From positions 1-64,000 of the forward strand of contig CBDCZR010000016.1 of NCBI GenBank assembly GCA_965224535.1: DNA of 64,000 bases. The letters run 5' to 3'. The notes below the pieces were generated by a model. It made no database searches. It saw only the letters and a list, made by a program, of their open reading frames with translations, and was not told where the DNA came from. Below, piece by piece: positions 8,597 through 18,500 of the stretch. Numbering within the stretch: the stretch's first letter is position 1; every line of letters begins with the position of its first letter. Both the position numbers and the translations under genes were made by a program. Source of the stretch: JBCDHN01 sp965224535. Lineage in GTDB: Bacteria > Verrucomicrobiota > Verrucomicrobiia > Verrucomicrobiales > DEV007.

Positions 8597-9841
8597 ATGT
8601 CAGAAACTCTGAACCCCTTCGATTCCCCACCGCAATTCCGGGAGGAATTGTTCCCTACCCTCGAAGAACTAAACTCCGAGCTAGAGGACGCCGGATATCG
8701 CCTGATCGAACCCCTCGGCAAAGGTGGGAGCGGTCACGTATTCCTCGCCGAGGATCTCAACAACAACCCGCGCAAGGTTGCCATCAAGTTTCTCCGTCCC
8801 GAAGCCCTCCTCCAGGAAGGTTACCTCAAACGATTCCAAGCAGAAGCGGCCATTCTCCGGCGCCTCAGCCATGAAAACGTCGTTCGCGTGTTCGAAAACG
8901 CCATCACTGTTAGCGGGCACCCGTATTTCGTCATGGAGTTTCATCATGGTGAAACGTTGGAGTCCTATCTTCGCAAATCCGGACGTCTGACCATCAACCG
9001 GATCCTGCGAATTATACGAGATATCGCCAACGGCATTCGTCACGCCCACAATCACAACATCCTTCATCGCGATATTAAACCCTCCAACATCATGGTGGCT
9101 AAAGGCGAGCGGACGATTGTTCTCGATTTCGGCATCGCCTTGGACCCCGATCCCTTTTCCACACAAACCACCGCGGATTCGAACTCCGGAACTCCTGGCT
9201 ACATAGCTCCTGAACTTCTCTCCGGCGGCATGCCAACCGTGCAATCGGACATCTACTCGCTTGGCGTCATTCTGTGCGAGCTCCTGACCGGTAAGTCGCC
9301 ACGGATTTCCGCCGATTTGCCCAGTGAATATGGGCTGAGCGAAGATTGGGATATGGTCTTGAAGAAGGCGCTCAATCAAAATCCGGACCATCGCCATGTA
9401 AACGTGGATGCGTTTCTGCGCGACCTCGAATCCGCGCACAAGCAATCGCGAGCGAACCGCCAAGCGACATCATTACTTCCGTGGATCGTCGCCATCGCAG
9501 CCGTCTTGGCACTATGCGTCAGTCAATTCAACCCATTCGGTGCCCTTCCAACACACCAAGAGAACTACTTGGAACGCGCCCACAGCCTTTATGGAGGTTC
9601 TCACCTCCTCGCCAACGTAGTCCATACCGCCGAATATCGCGATAGGGAGTATGTGCTCTCCAATCTCAGAGACGCGAAAAAACGCCTCAAGTTGTCGGGG
9701 TATTTTGAGGATCTCTCCACCATCTTTCCGCTGCCTCCCGCTCAATTGACTTTGTTAGATGGCGTGGAACTCAAGAACTACGCAAAACGCTGCCACCAGT
9801 CAGTTATGGAGGAATTGAGTTCGCACCGATCCGATCCGTGA
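8597..9841 (+). CDS. Membrane-anchored Ser/Thr protein kinase
   Basis: 414 residues from ATG 8597 (ATG 8585 is an alternative). A complete Hanks-type kinase domain spans about residues 33-285: glycine loop 'GKGGSG' (41-46), catalytic Lys64 in 'VAIKFL', 'HRDIKPSN' with catalytic Asp159, 'DFG' with Asp177, and 'APE'. All invariant residues are present, so it should be active. One membrane segment follows at about 292-312 ('WIVAIAAVLALCVS'), then an extracytoplasmic tail of about 100 residues without PASTA repeats. Its place between a sigma factor and a TIR-TPR protein suggests that it senses an external or envelope signal and phosphorylates one or both partners (inference). Confidence 0.93.
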   Translation: MSETLNPFDSPPQFREELFPTLEELNSELEDAGYRLIEPLGKGGSGHVFLAEDLNNNPRKVAIKFLRPEALLQEGYLKRFQAEAAILRRLSHENVVRVFENAITVSGHPYFVMEFHHGETLESYLRKSGRLTINRILRIIRDIANGIRHAHNHNILHRDIKPSNIMVAKGERTIVLDFGIALDPDPFSTQTTADSNSGTPGYIAPELLSGGMPTVQSDIYSLGVILCELLTGKSPRISADLPSEYGLSEDWDMVLKKALNQNPDHRHVNVDAFLRDLESAHKQSRANRQATSLLPWIVAIAAVLALCVSQFNPFGALPTHQENYLERAHSLYGGSHLLANVVHTAEYRDREYVLSNLRDAKKRLKLSGYFEDLSTIFPLPPAQLTLLDGVELKNYAKRCHQSVMEELSSHRSDP

Positions 9842-9878
9842 ATCTAGCAGATCCGCTATAAACCCAGCATGTATCTTC

Positions 9879-12695
9879 ATGAAATCCACTTTAACGCACA
9901 ATCCTCCCGGACTTACCAATGCGAATGAGGCTAGTTATTGGTGCTTTATCAGTTACCGTCACAAGGACAACGACGTCGAAAACGACCGAGGCTGGGCCAC
10001 TTGGCTCCACCAGGAAATCGAGCGCTACGAAGTCCCGGCCGAACTCGTTGGCGCCAAGAACAAGCGCGGCGACATCATTCCCGAACGCATCTATCCCGTC
10101 TTTCGAGACGAAGACTCCCTTCCCGCCGATCACGATCTCGGCGAACTCATTCGAGACGCTCTCGACCGATCTCGTTTCCTCCTCGTGCTTTGCTCGCCTC
10201 GCGCCGTGGAAAGTCGTTATGTGGCGGAGGAGATCGAGCACTTCAAACAAACCGGCAAATCCGACAGAATTGTGGCCGCAATCCTTGCCGGAGAACCGGG
10301 CGATCCAAACTCCGAGTGTTTCCCCGAACCTCTTCGGGACATTGTAACGGCGAGCGGAAAAGTTCGCGAACCCATCGCCGCAAATTTTCGTCTTAGCGAT
10401 GGAAGCGAAGGATTTACTTCCGCGGAAACATATCGGTTGCAGCTTTCGCGGGATGAACTGCCAAAGCGTCAAGCGCAAAAACGGGCCGACGCCTATGAAT
10501 CCCAGCTACAGTTGATGAAATTGAAGGTGATTGCGGGGATTCTGGGCGTGCCATTGGAGGAACTACGTGATCGCGATAAGGCGTATCAGTTGGAGTTGGC
10601 ACGGAAGAGGGCGAGGGCGCTGCAGATGTGGTTGGCATCTATCACTGTTCTTCTGGTTATTGCGGTTAGTAGCGTTGCTCTAAGTCTGTATTATTTTAAT
10701 GAAGCATCTGCGCAGGAACTGATTGCAATCAAGGAAAAGCAGCGGGCCGAAAACGAGCGCGATCAGGCGGAACAAGTCCTACAATTCGTCACTTTTGAAG
10801 TTAGAGACAGATTGAAGCCATACATCCCAACCCAAACTCGAAGTGATCTTTTACAGGCGGTGGAGCGTTACTACGAAGATTCTGGGCGAAAACGTACAGG
10901 AGCTATGGAAAAAAATACACTGGCCACTCATTATAGCGAATTAGGGAACAATGCTCTTGAGTCGGGTGATGCGGAGATGGCCCTACAAAATTTCCAACGA
11001 GCATTGAACCTGCATCTCGAACTGGTCGAGGAGAATCCCCAAAATGCTAGTTTAGCAAAAAATTGTGGAGTAAGTTACGAGAAAATGGGAGACGCATTGC
11101 TAGTTTTGGGAAAAACTACTGAGGCAAAAAATCAATTCGGTGCTTCACTTACCATTCGAAAGAGATTGGTCAAGCTCGCTTCTACCAATGAGGAATTTCT
11201 TAGGCACTTAGGAGTGATCTGTAGGAAATTGGGAGATACTGAGCTTCAGTTATCAGGGGCTGAGAATGCGTTAGAATTCTACAACGAGAGTCTCAACCTT
11301 TCGGAGCAACTAGCTAAAGTCGATCCGCTGAATCGAGAATATTTGAGGGACATCAGCCTGGCCTGTGACGGTTTAGGAACTGTTCTCGTGAAAATGGGAA
11401 AACCTGACGAGGCGTTACGTTACTTCCGGCGAAGCCTCAAACTGCGACAGGATCTGGTGATGTTTGCCCCAAAAGTCAAAGAGTATCAGCACGACTTAAT
11501 GGTCGCACTCATAAATGTTGGCGACATTATGGAAAGCCGTGGAAAATTGATGGGTGCGCTGGAGAACTATAATTTCGCGTTGGAATTTGGGAGGAAGCTG
11601 ATGGAGCTTGATCGTGCAAATACTCGCTATTTAAGGGGATTCTCAATTCTATTGGAAAGAACTGCGTCTATAAACAAACAAATTGGTATGAGCGATAGCG
11701 CGCTGCTTAATCTTGGTGAGAAACTTGAAACTGATACCAAGTTGGTGGAAATGGACCCCAAAAACGTTTTGGATCAACGGAATCTTAGTATCTGCCACGA
11801 AAAACTGGGTGATATGCTTCTTGATCTTGGCCGTCTAGACGAGGCGCTTAAGCATCATGGCTTGCGTTTGAAAATTGCAGAAGCAATAGCTGCTCGTGAC
11901 GAAGGGCAGCTTAAATATCTGAGAGACCTTGCTATAGCTCACGAGAAGTTAGGGAATGTAAAAATAAGATTGAAACAGTTCGATGAAGCGGGAAGGCACT
12001 ATCATAGGAAGCTTGAAATATCGAATAGCCTAGCAGCGCAAAACCCGAGCAATGTGGAGTACAGGCGTGACGTCGGAATATCCCTTTCATTGATTGGGGA
12101 TTTCGAATATGAACGTCGAAAGCCGAAGGAAGCCGCATATAGCTATAGATCCGGCCTGGAGGTGTTTGAAAAATTGTTAGTTACCGATCCTCGGAGTTCG
12201 ATGTTCCGTCGAGATGTGGCGATCGCATATTTGGATGTTGGGAAGGCGTTGTTCCGGTTACGCCAAATTGAGGATGCATTGGAGTCTTATGAAAATGGAC
12301 GGCAAGAGTTGCGCAAATTGACTGATCAATCGCCTGAAGATAGTGGTTTGAAGAGGGATCTTTCAATGGCGGTTGAGAGCGTGGGCGATATGAAATTCCA
12401 TCTGGGCCAACTGAAGGATGCTCTTAAAGACAATCTTTTCGCGGTGGATCTCCGGCGGAGCTTGGTGTTGTCAGACCCTAATAACACCGGATTTGCGCGC
12501 GACCTGTGGATCGGCCAATTTCGGGTTGGGCACGTTTGCGAACAACTAGATCGGTATGCGGATGCACGGCACCATTATGAAATGGTAGCTTCACAGATTC
12601 GAAAACTTAAAGATGAAGGGGTCTTTTCCACTGAGGACGAGAAATGGCTAAATTTGACAGAACAAAGGATAGCCAGGTTAGGTGACGATGACTGA
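9879..12695 (+). CDS. TIR-domain, transmembrane, TPR-repeat protein
   Basis: 938 residues. A TIR-like domain occupies about residues 18-175 ('CFISYRHKDND', 'VFRDEDSLPADHDLGELI', 'FLLVLCSPRAV', 'SRYVAEEIEHF'); Glu117 or Glu118 sits where TIR NADases carry the catalytic glutamate. A basic linker leads to one membrane helix (about 251-273) and a charged coiled coil. Then come about ten long TPR units of roughly 53 residues, with the recurring pattern RDLxxxxxKLGDxxxxLGxxDEAL and 'VDP.N..YLRD'. Base composition in the TPR half is clearly more AT-rich than the flanks, a sign of transfer. TIR-TPR proteins are often parts of conflict or signalling systems; whether this one cleaves NAD+ cannot be told from sequence alone. 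Confidence 0.88.
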   Translation: MKSTLTHNPPGLTNANEASYWCFISYRHKDNDVENDRGWATWLHQEIERYEVPAELVGAKNKRGDIIPERIYPVFRDEDSLPADHDLGELIRDALDRSRFLLVLCSPRAVESRYVAEEIEHFKQTGKSDRIVAAILAGEPGDPNSECFPEPLRDIVTASGKVREPIAANFRLSDGSEGFTSAETYRLQLSRDELPKRQAQKRADAYESQLQLMKLKVIAGILGVPLEELRDRDKAYQLELARKRARALQMWLASITVLLVIAVSSVALSLYYFNEASAQELIAIKEKQRAENERDQAEQVLQFVTFEVRDRLKPYIPTQTRSDLLQAVERYYEDSGRKRTGAMEKNTLATHYSELGNNALESGDAEMALQNFQRALNLHLELVEENPQNASLAKNCGVSYEKMGDALLVLGKTTEAKNQFGASLTIRKRLVKLASTNEEFLRHLGVICRKLGDTELQLSGAENALEFYNESLNLSEQLAKVDPLNREYLRDISLACDGLGTVLVKMGKPDEALRYFRRSLKLRQDLVMFAPKVKEYQHDLMVALINVGDIMESRGKLMGALENYNFALEFGRKLMELDRANTRYLRGFSILLERTASINKQIGMSDSALLNLGEKLETDTKLVEMDPKNVLDQRNLSICHEKLGDMLLDLGRLDEALKHHGLRLKIAEAIAARDEGQLKYLRDLAIAHEKLGNVKIRLKQFDEAGRHYHRKLEISNSLAAQNPSNVEYRRDVGISLSLIGDFEYERRKPKEAAYSYRSGLEVFEKLLVTDPRSSMFRRDVAIAYLDVGKALFRLRQIEDALESYENGRQELRKLTDQSPEDSGLKRDLSMAVESVGDMKFHLGQLKDALKDNLFAVDLRRSLVLSDPNNTGFARDLWIGQFRVGHVCEQLDRYADARHHYEMVASQIRKLKDEGVFSTEDEKWLNLTEQRIARLGDDD

Positions 12696-12885
12696 ATTCG
12701 AGGCTGAACCCCAAGATCACATTAAGAAATCGACCGATTCCTGGCAAAAGATCTGCAAAATGCAGCCGGCCCTTGAGCTTGAAGTTTTGCGAAGGACTGC
12801 CGGGCTGGAAGCGAATGTGATACAAGAGATGGAGAAAGGATTAGGGGTGAAGGCAACGAGGAGACCGACTTTTTCACACGCGTAA
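12688..12885 (+). CDS. Small ORF A after the TIR-TPR gene, possibly 5' half of a frameshifted gene
   Basis: 65 residues from ATG 12688, which overlaps the end of the TIR-TPR gene by 8 bases, so it is translationally coupled. The sequence is acidic then helical ('LELEVLRRTAGLEANVIQEM') and loses its protein-like character after about base 12850, where it continues only as basic residues to a stop. The frame one base back is open and protein-like from there into the next small ORF. The two may therefore be one gene of about 140 codons broken by a 1-base change near the GGGG run at 12844-12847. The family is not recognised. Confidence 0.45.
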   Translation: MTEFEAEPQDHIKKSTDSWQKICKMQPALELEVLRRTAGLEANVIQEMEKGLGVKATRRPTFSHA

Positions 12886-12914
12886 CAGAGGCTGGAATCG
12901 TTGGAGGATTTAAA

Positions 12915-13109
12915 ATGATAAACGGTCTCAGAGGAGTCGAGAAACTCTTTGATTGGCACGTCCAGCAGCATGGATTAGAGGCATGGGAGGTTTTGAAGGG
13001 AGATATCCGGATTTCGACAGCTTTGGGCGTGGATCCCAAAAACATCGCCAGCGATGAAGCCTATGGGCAACTCTATCGCGCTCTGATGGAACGCGATCCG
13101 CTGCCGTAG
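12915..13109 (+). CDS. Small ORF B, last member of the TIR-kinase cassette or 3' half of ORF A
   Basis: 64 residues. ATG 12915 is preceded by a good Shine-Dalgarno GGAGG at 12903-12907 (7-base spacing), so it can be translated by itself. The same frame is open upstream through 'TDFFTRVTEAGIVGGFK', which looks like coding sequence and suggests an originally longer protein starting in ORF A. The product is a soluble alpha-helical protein ('GVEKLFDWHVQQHGLEAWEV'). No family is recognised. It follows the TIR-TPR gene directly and would belong to the same transcript. Confidence 0.5.
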   Translation: MINGLRGVEKLFDWHVQQHGLEAWEVLKGDIRISTALGVDPKNIASDEAYGQLYRALMERDPLP

Positions 13110-13179
13110 CGACAAGCAGGCAAATCGTTACGTCTGCGAATCCACAACTGGCTGACCGCTTAGTCAACTGCGAGCCAGG

Positions 13180-13290
13180 CACCTGTTTCAGCCAAGCCTT
13201 CAAATCAGCCTCCGATTCAAAATCGAGCAAATCCAGCGCCAAACGATCCAACTCCATGGCAAATTGGCCCGAGTAACGAGAGAAGAAGGA
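13180..13290 (-). pseudogene. DUF4351-like C-terminal tail (relic of an Rpn/PD-(D/E)XK nuclease gene)
   Basis: The minus strand encodes 'ELDRLALDLLDFESEADLKAW' less one residue at either side, close to the DUF4351 signature (LExLxxALLDFxSLxDLxAWL) that ends many Rpn-family, transposase-like PD-(D/E)XK proteins. No nuclease domain is left, and the sequence beyond the motif is not protein-like, so this is a fragment. It lies between the small ORFs and the broken DUF1501 gene. Confidence 0.38.
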
Positions 13291-13333
13291 AGAAGTTGGC
13301 TGGGCAGGTAATTGCAGGTTTCATAGGAGCATG

Positions 13334-14580
13334 TCAGGCAAAAAGTTGCGTCACCGCCCTACCGCGATTGGCAAAAGTGAAGGGACGTCCGTTTGGCGCT
13401 TCAACCTCCTCATCCAGCGGCACGCCGAGTCCGTGGCCTATCGTAGCGCTTGAGCGCGTTAGAGATCACTTTGCGACCCTTGGCGTCGGTCGCGCCGTAA
13501 ACCGTGCCGCCCTTGATCCCGCCACCGGCCAGCATACAACTGAACGCCGCCGGAAAATGATCGCGACCCGCGCTACCGTTGATGTTCGGCGTGCGGCCGA
13601 ACTCCGTGCCTACGCGACGAGAGTTGATTCGAGCATCCCGCGATCCATCAGATCGGTGATCAGCGCCGAAACTGCTTGGTCTAATTCTACGCCTAACGTG
13701 GTGATGCGCGGTCCGAGATCCGCGTGCATATCCCAGCCGTAGGTCGAAACTTCGATCACACGAACACCGCGTTCGACCAGCCGCCGCGCCAACAAACAGC
13801 CCTGACCGATCTTCCCCATGCCATAAGCCTCGCGATTTCTCTCGCCGCTGAGGTCGAACACGTTCAGCTCATCGCTCTTGAGCAAACCGGCGGCCTGATC
13901 GTAGAATTCGACGTAGGATTTCGGCCCGTTGTAGTTGGCGGTTTCGAGAAACTGCTTGCCCAGCTCGCTGGCAATGCCCATGCGGCGCTGGAAGCGTTCC
14001 TCGTCTGTCGTAAGAGCAGTGTTAGGCATCCCGGTGGTCGGATCGGCGATCGGCAACGGCGTTAGCGCGGTATCGAGATAGCCGGAATTCGAAGTCGGCT
14101 CGCCAATGATAAAACTGTCCGGCAACACCTTGCCGCGCCGTCCGAAAAGCCGCTCAGCAAACGGCCCAACGGTGGGGTGGACGATGGTGCCGCGCATTTT
14201 GTAGCCGCGCCGCATCACATAAGTGCCCTGCCGGTGCGCGCCGTCGGTGGAGGTCATGCTGTTGATGACGGCCATCTTGTCGCCCAGCTTCGCCAGCCCT
14301 TGAAAGTTGCTGCCGAGCTTGATGGGATCCGCGTTCGTGTCGATCTTCTTCGACGGCCCCATGACCTCGGCGTCGTCTTTGGGATCGAAGCTATCGAGAT
14401 GGGTCATCCCGCCGCGTTGGAAGATGTAGATGAGGCTCTTGGCCTTGCCGCCGCCCGTGCTTTGCTGCGCCAGCGCCTGATTGGAGAGAAACGGAACGCC
14501 AAGGCCGAGTCCCAGCGCGGCCCAGGCCGTTCCTTCCATGAATCCGCGGCGGCTGAGGTCGTCGCGGCCGGCGAGGGTGG
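13334..14580 (-). pseudogene. Disrupted DUF1501 gene
   Basis: Minus strand. A Tat motif ('DLSRRGFMEG') and a long DUF1501 body (alkaline-phosphatase-like secreted family, typical of PVC bacteria) are readable from about 14575 down to 13610. There an in-frame TAG stops the main frame. The protein resumes in another frame ('TEFGRTPNINGSAGRDHFPA' to 'GATDAKGRKV'), then loses a short stretch near 13450 and changes frame again into the normal family ending 'PLDEEVEAPNGRPF' to 'VTQLFA' with TGA at 13334. The N-terminus is cut off at about 14580 by the group II intron relic. With two lesions plus a lost start, the gene is dead. In this group DUF1501 genes usually pair with a DUF1549/DUF1553 gene, of which one fragment remains at 47765. 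Confidence 0.88.
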
Positions 14581-14581
14581 G

Positions 14582-15352
14582 GATGTCATCGACAAATGGC
14601 TAAAGGCTGGCGTTCTGGAGGAAGGCCAACTCAGCTACAACGAGGAAGGAACCCCGCAAGGCGGCGTGATCTTGCCGCTACTGGCTAATATCTACCTGCA
14701 TGAAGTCTTGGACCATTGGTTCGTCACCGAAGTGCAGCCGCGATTGAAAGGCCGTAGCTTCATGGCAAGATTCGCTGACGACGCGGTAATGGGGTTTGAA
14801 TGCGGAGCCGACGCCCGCTGGGTTCTCAAAGTGTTGCACAAGCGGATGGAGAAGTTCTCTCTTCGCCTGCACCCGGAGAAAACCCGGCTGGTTTACTTTG
14901 GCCGCCCGCCTCGGTGGGGCCGCCCGAAGCGCGAGCCGGAGAGTTTCGATTTTCTAGGTTTCACGCACTACTGGCAAGCGTTCCCGCAAGGGCAACAACG
15001 TCATTGGGCACAAAACGGCTAAGGATCGGCTATCGCGCGCGCTGAGTAACATTCGGCTATGGTGTAAGAAGAACCGGCACAAAAAAGCTCGCCGAACAAC
15101 ATGCGGCGCTTTGTCGCAAGCTCCAGGGGCATTACGCCTATTATGGGGTGAGTGGCAATTCGTGATGTCTGTCGTCGTTCAAATGGCAAGTGGAGTGGAA
15201 ATGGCTGGATCGTCGCAGCCGCCGGTCGAAACGAGCTAAAGGAAATGAGTTGGGACAAGTTTAACATCCTTGTTACGGGACCGTTCAAGCTGCCCGGACC
15301 ACGAATCCACCACCGCCTTTACCCAGATGACCAACGGTTACTTCCGATTTGA
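14582..15352 (+). pseudogene. ltrA: Group II intron reverse transcriptase/maturase, 5'-truncated and frameshifted
   Basis: The first part reads as the RT palm and thumb: 'GTPQGGVILPLLANIYLHEV', 'FMARFADDAVMGFE' (catalytic box altered to F-A-D-D from the usual Y-A-D-D), 'LRLHPEKTRLVYFGR' and 'FDFLGFTHYW'. Further pieces follow in other frames: 'KTAKDRLSRALSNIRLWCKK', 'LAEQHAALCRKLQGHYAYYG', 'WKWLDRRSRRSK' and 'GPFKLPGPRIHH' before a stop at 15352. The N-terminal RT domains are missing: homology begins abruptly at about 14582, at the junction with the opposite-strand DUF1501 relic. At least three frame changes make it inactive. The intron RNA 3' end follows immediately. Confidence 0.9.
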
Positions 15353-15442
15353 GCGAAGCCGTATCCTGAGGAACCGTATGCGGGAAATCCGCTCGTACGG
15401 GTCTGTGGGGGTGCCCCTGAGCAATCAGGGGCTCTACCCGCA
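15353..15442 (+). ncRNA. Group II intron 3' end (domains V and VI)
   Basis: Domain V: left strand GGAACCGTATGCGG (about 15370-15383), GAAA loop, right strand with the typical 2-base bulge and GTACGGGT, through about 15407. Domain VI: a perfect 7-bp stem CCCCTGA (15414-15420)/TCAGGGG (15425-15431). The intron would end near CTCTACCCGCA at about 15442. It follows directly after the broken intron-encoded RT, as expected. The 5' intron half is not present. Confidence 0.75.
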
Positions 15443-15523
15443 CCCTAATCGTCTGCGGCCGCCGATGTTCAGCCCGGTTCTTGATTTGCTTGCGCTTTGG
15501 CGGCTCCGCGCTCCGTTTGCGCC

Positions 15524-18500
15524 ATGAAGCCGCTGATTTTCACCCTCACACTTTTTTGCACCCTCCAGGTTGCCGCTCAAAACAAGCCGCACGCCGTGTT
15601 CATTGTGGGGACGCCGCACTACAATCCCGGCGCTACGCTCCCGCATTTGGCTGGTGAATTGGAGGCGTTTGGGTTCAAAACCACGGTCGTTGAGCCGAGC
15701 TACAATCCCGAAAAAAATCAGGCCGGCTTGCCGGGTTTGGAGATACTGGCGGAAGCGGACGTGGCGGTGTTTTACCTGCGATTTCTGACCTTGCCAAAGG
15801 ATCAGTTCGCCCACATCGAGGCTTACCTGAAGTCTGGCAAACCCGTCGTCGGTTTCCGCACTTCAACGCACGCGTTTGCCTACCCCAAGGATCATCGGTT
15901 GGCCCAGTGGAACGACGATTTTGGCCGAAAAGCGATGGGCTCGAAATACTTCATCCACGGCCGTGGCGGGACGATGGTTTCCCGGGCCGCGGACCACGAA
16001 ATCCTCACCGGCGTCGATCTCTCTAAACCCCGCGCGGCGCCCGGCACGCTGTATCTCTCCGAGCTGCCGGACGACGCCGCGGTGCTGCTGACCGGGACCG
16101 GCGAGTTCAAGAAAACCGGCACGGTGACCAACCAGTTCGGCACGCATGAGTTGCAGGCGCGGATGACCGACGATGTGGCCTGGACGTGGACGAATTCCTG
16201 GGGCGGGCGCGTTTTTGGCACCACGTTAGGTCACCCGGACGCGTTTGCGGACGAAAGTTGGGTTCGTCTCTTCGTGAACGGAATCCACTGGGCCGCGGGC
16301 AAGCCCATTCCGCCCGCGGAGGCGAAAATCGCGACGCTGAAGCCGGGAATCCCGATGAACGCGCGCTATCCCAAGAAATCCGCCGCCAAACCCGCGCCAA
16401 CGCCGAAAAAGGAGGACGCCAAGAACCTCAAACTCGACAAGCCGGCGCCTCCCGAGGACCCGGAATTGGCAAAATTCGCGATTTACGCGAAAACCGCGCC
16501 AAGGGCTCCCGAAACCGAGCCTGCCGAGACCAAATTACCGCTGAAACTGGCCGAAGGGGATAGCGTGGCGTTCATCGGCAACACCCTCTTCGACCGCGCG
16601 CAGGATTTTGGCTATTTTGAGTCGATGCTCCACCAGGCGCACGCGAAATTGCGGCTGAAGGTGCGAAATTTGACCTGGCCAGCCGATGCCGTGGGTTTGG
16701 AGCCGCGGCCGGACAACTTTGCCGACACCGAGCAGCACCTGTTTCACGAGAGAGCGGACGTCATCTTCGCCGCCTACGGGTTCAACGAGTCATTTGCCGG
16801 CGAAGAAGGCGTGGCAGGATTTCGTGAAGATCTGACCGCGATGCTAAGCGGCTTGAGTTCGAAGGCTTTCAACGGAAAAAGCGCGCCACGCATCGTGCTC
16901 GTCTCGCCGGCAGCAAACGAGAACGTCCCCGGCGTGGCCGCCGCCGATCGCAACAGCGCCAACATCGCGCTTTACACCGGCGTGATGAAATCCGTCGCAG
17001 CGGAGCAAAAAATCGGTTTTGCGGACGCTTTCGCGGCAATGTCAGGGAACGACAAACCCGTGCGCTTCACGATCAACGGCTGCCACCTCAACGACTACGG
17101 CTACCAGCGTCTCGCGGCGGAATTGTTCGTCCAGGTGTTTGGCGCAAACCCGCCGCCCATCAGCGAAAACGTCCGCGAAATGGTGCTGGAGAAGAACAGG
17201 CAGTACTTTCGGCGCTACCGGCCGGTCAACACGTTCTACTACACCGGCGGCCGGAACAAGAGCTACGGCTACCTGGATTTTTTGCCGGCGATGCGCAATT
17301 TCGAGATCATGGCGGCGAATCGCGACGAGGTCATTTGGGCCCGTGCGCAAGGAAAGAAGGCCGAGCTGAGCGATGCCAATGTTCCGCCTCTGCCGCCGTC
17401 GAAAGAAAGCCGCGGCGCCAATGAGTGGCTCAGCGCCAAGGACGAGTTGGCGGCGTTTCAGATCGATCCCAGGTTTGAGGTTAACCTCTTTGCCGGCGAA
17501 GAAGAATTTCCGGACATCGCCTGCCCCATCCAGATGCGCTGGGACTCGCAGGGCAGGATGTGGGTGAGCTGTTCCACCACTTACCCGCACGTTTATCCCG
17601 GCAACGAGCCGAACGACAAGCTGGTGATTCTGGAGGACACCGATGGCGACGGTAAAGCCGACAAATCGAGCGTTTTTGCCGACGATTTGCACATCCCGCT
17701 GAGCTTCGAATTTGGCGACGGAGGCGTCTACGTTTCCGAAGAGCCGCACCTGAGCTTCATCAAGGACACCGACGGCGACGGCAAGGCCGATTTTCGCGAA
17801 AAAGTGCTCACCGGCTTCGGTTGCGAAGATTCTCACCACGCCTTGCACGACTTTGCCTGGACGCCGGACGGCGACCTGATTTTTCGCGAGTCCATCTTCC
17901 ATCACAGCCAGGTGGAGACGCCCTACGGCCCGGTGCGTCAGGCGAATTCCGGTTGGTTTCGGTTCGAGCCGCGCTTGCACCGGTTGGCGTCGTTCGGCAC
18001 CTATCACAGCACCAATCCGTGGGGTGTGACGTTCGACGATTGGGGGCAGCACGTGGCCAGTCACCCCATTTATGCCGAGGCATTCCACGCGCTGGATCCC
18101 GTTTACCCCGAGCAACATCCGCGTCCGGCGGGTCTCAACGCGTATTCCGGCACCTGCGGGCAGGAATTCGTCGATTTTCCCCAATGGCCGGCGGAAATGC
18201 AGGGCGGGTTCGTCAAAGTGCGCTACAAACCGACAAACCGCGTGGAAATCCACGAATGGCGGGAAAACGAGTTCGGCTACGACGAGAAATACGTCACCGA
18301 CCTGATTTTTTCCACGAATCTCAGCTTCATCCCGGTGGATTTGCGCTTCGGACCGCGTGGCGCGATGTACGTCTGCGATTGGTACAATCCGGTCAAGGGC
18401 CACGCCCAGTATTCCCTGCGAGATCCGCGCCGGGACCGGCATTCCGGCCGAATTTGGCGCATCATGCCGAAAGGCGCACAGCCGCAGGATCCGCCAAAAA

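Noticed and set aside
13296..13742. 148-codon plus-strand open frame
   Set aside because: It is the shadow of the broken C-terminal part of the DUF1501 gene.
14177..14581. N-terminal half of the plus-strand frame that continues into the RT
   Set aside because: It is antisense to the DUF1501 relic; RT homology starts only at about 14582.
17042..18442. 466-codon minus-strand open frame
   Set aside because: It is antisense to the PVC-dehydrogenase part of the multidomain protein, with no recognisable motif.
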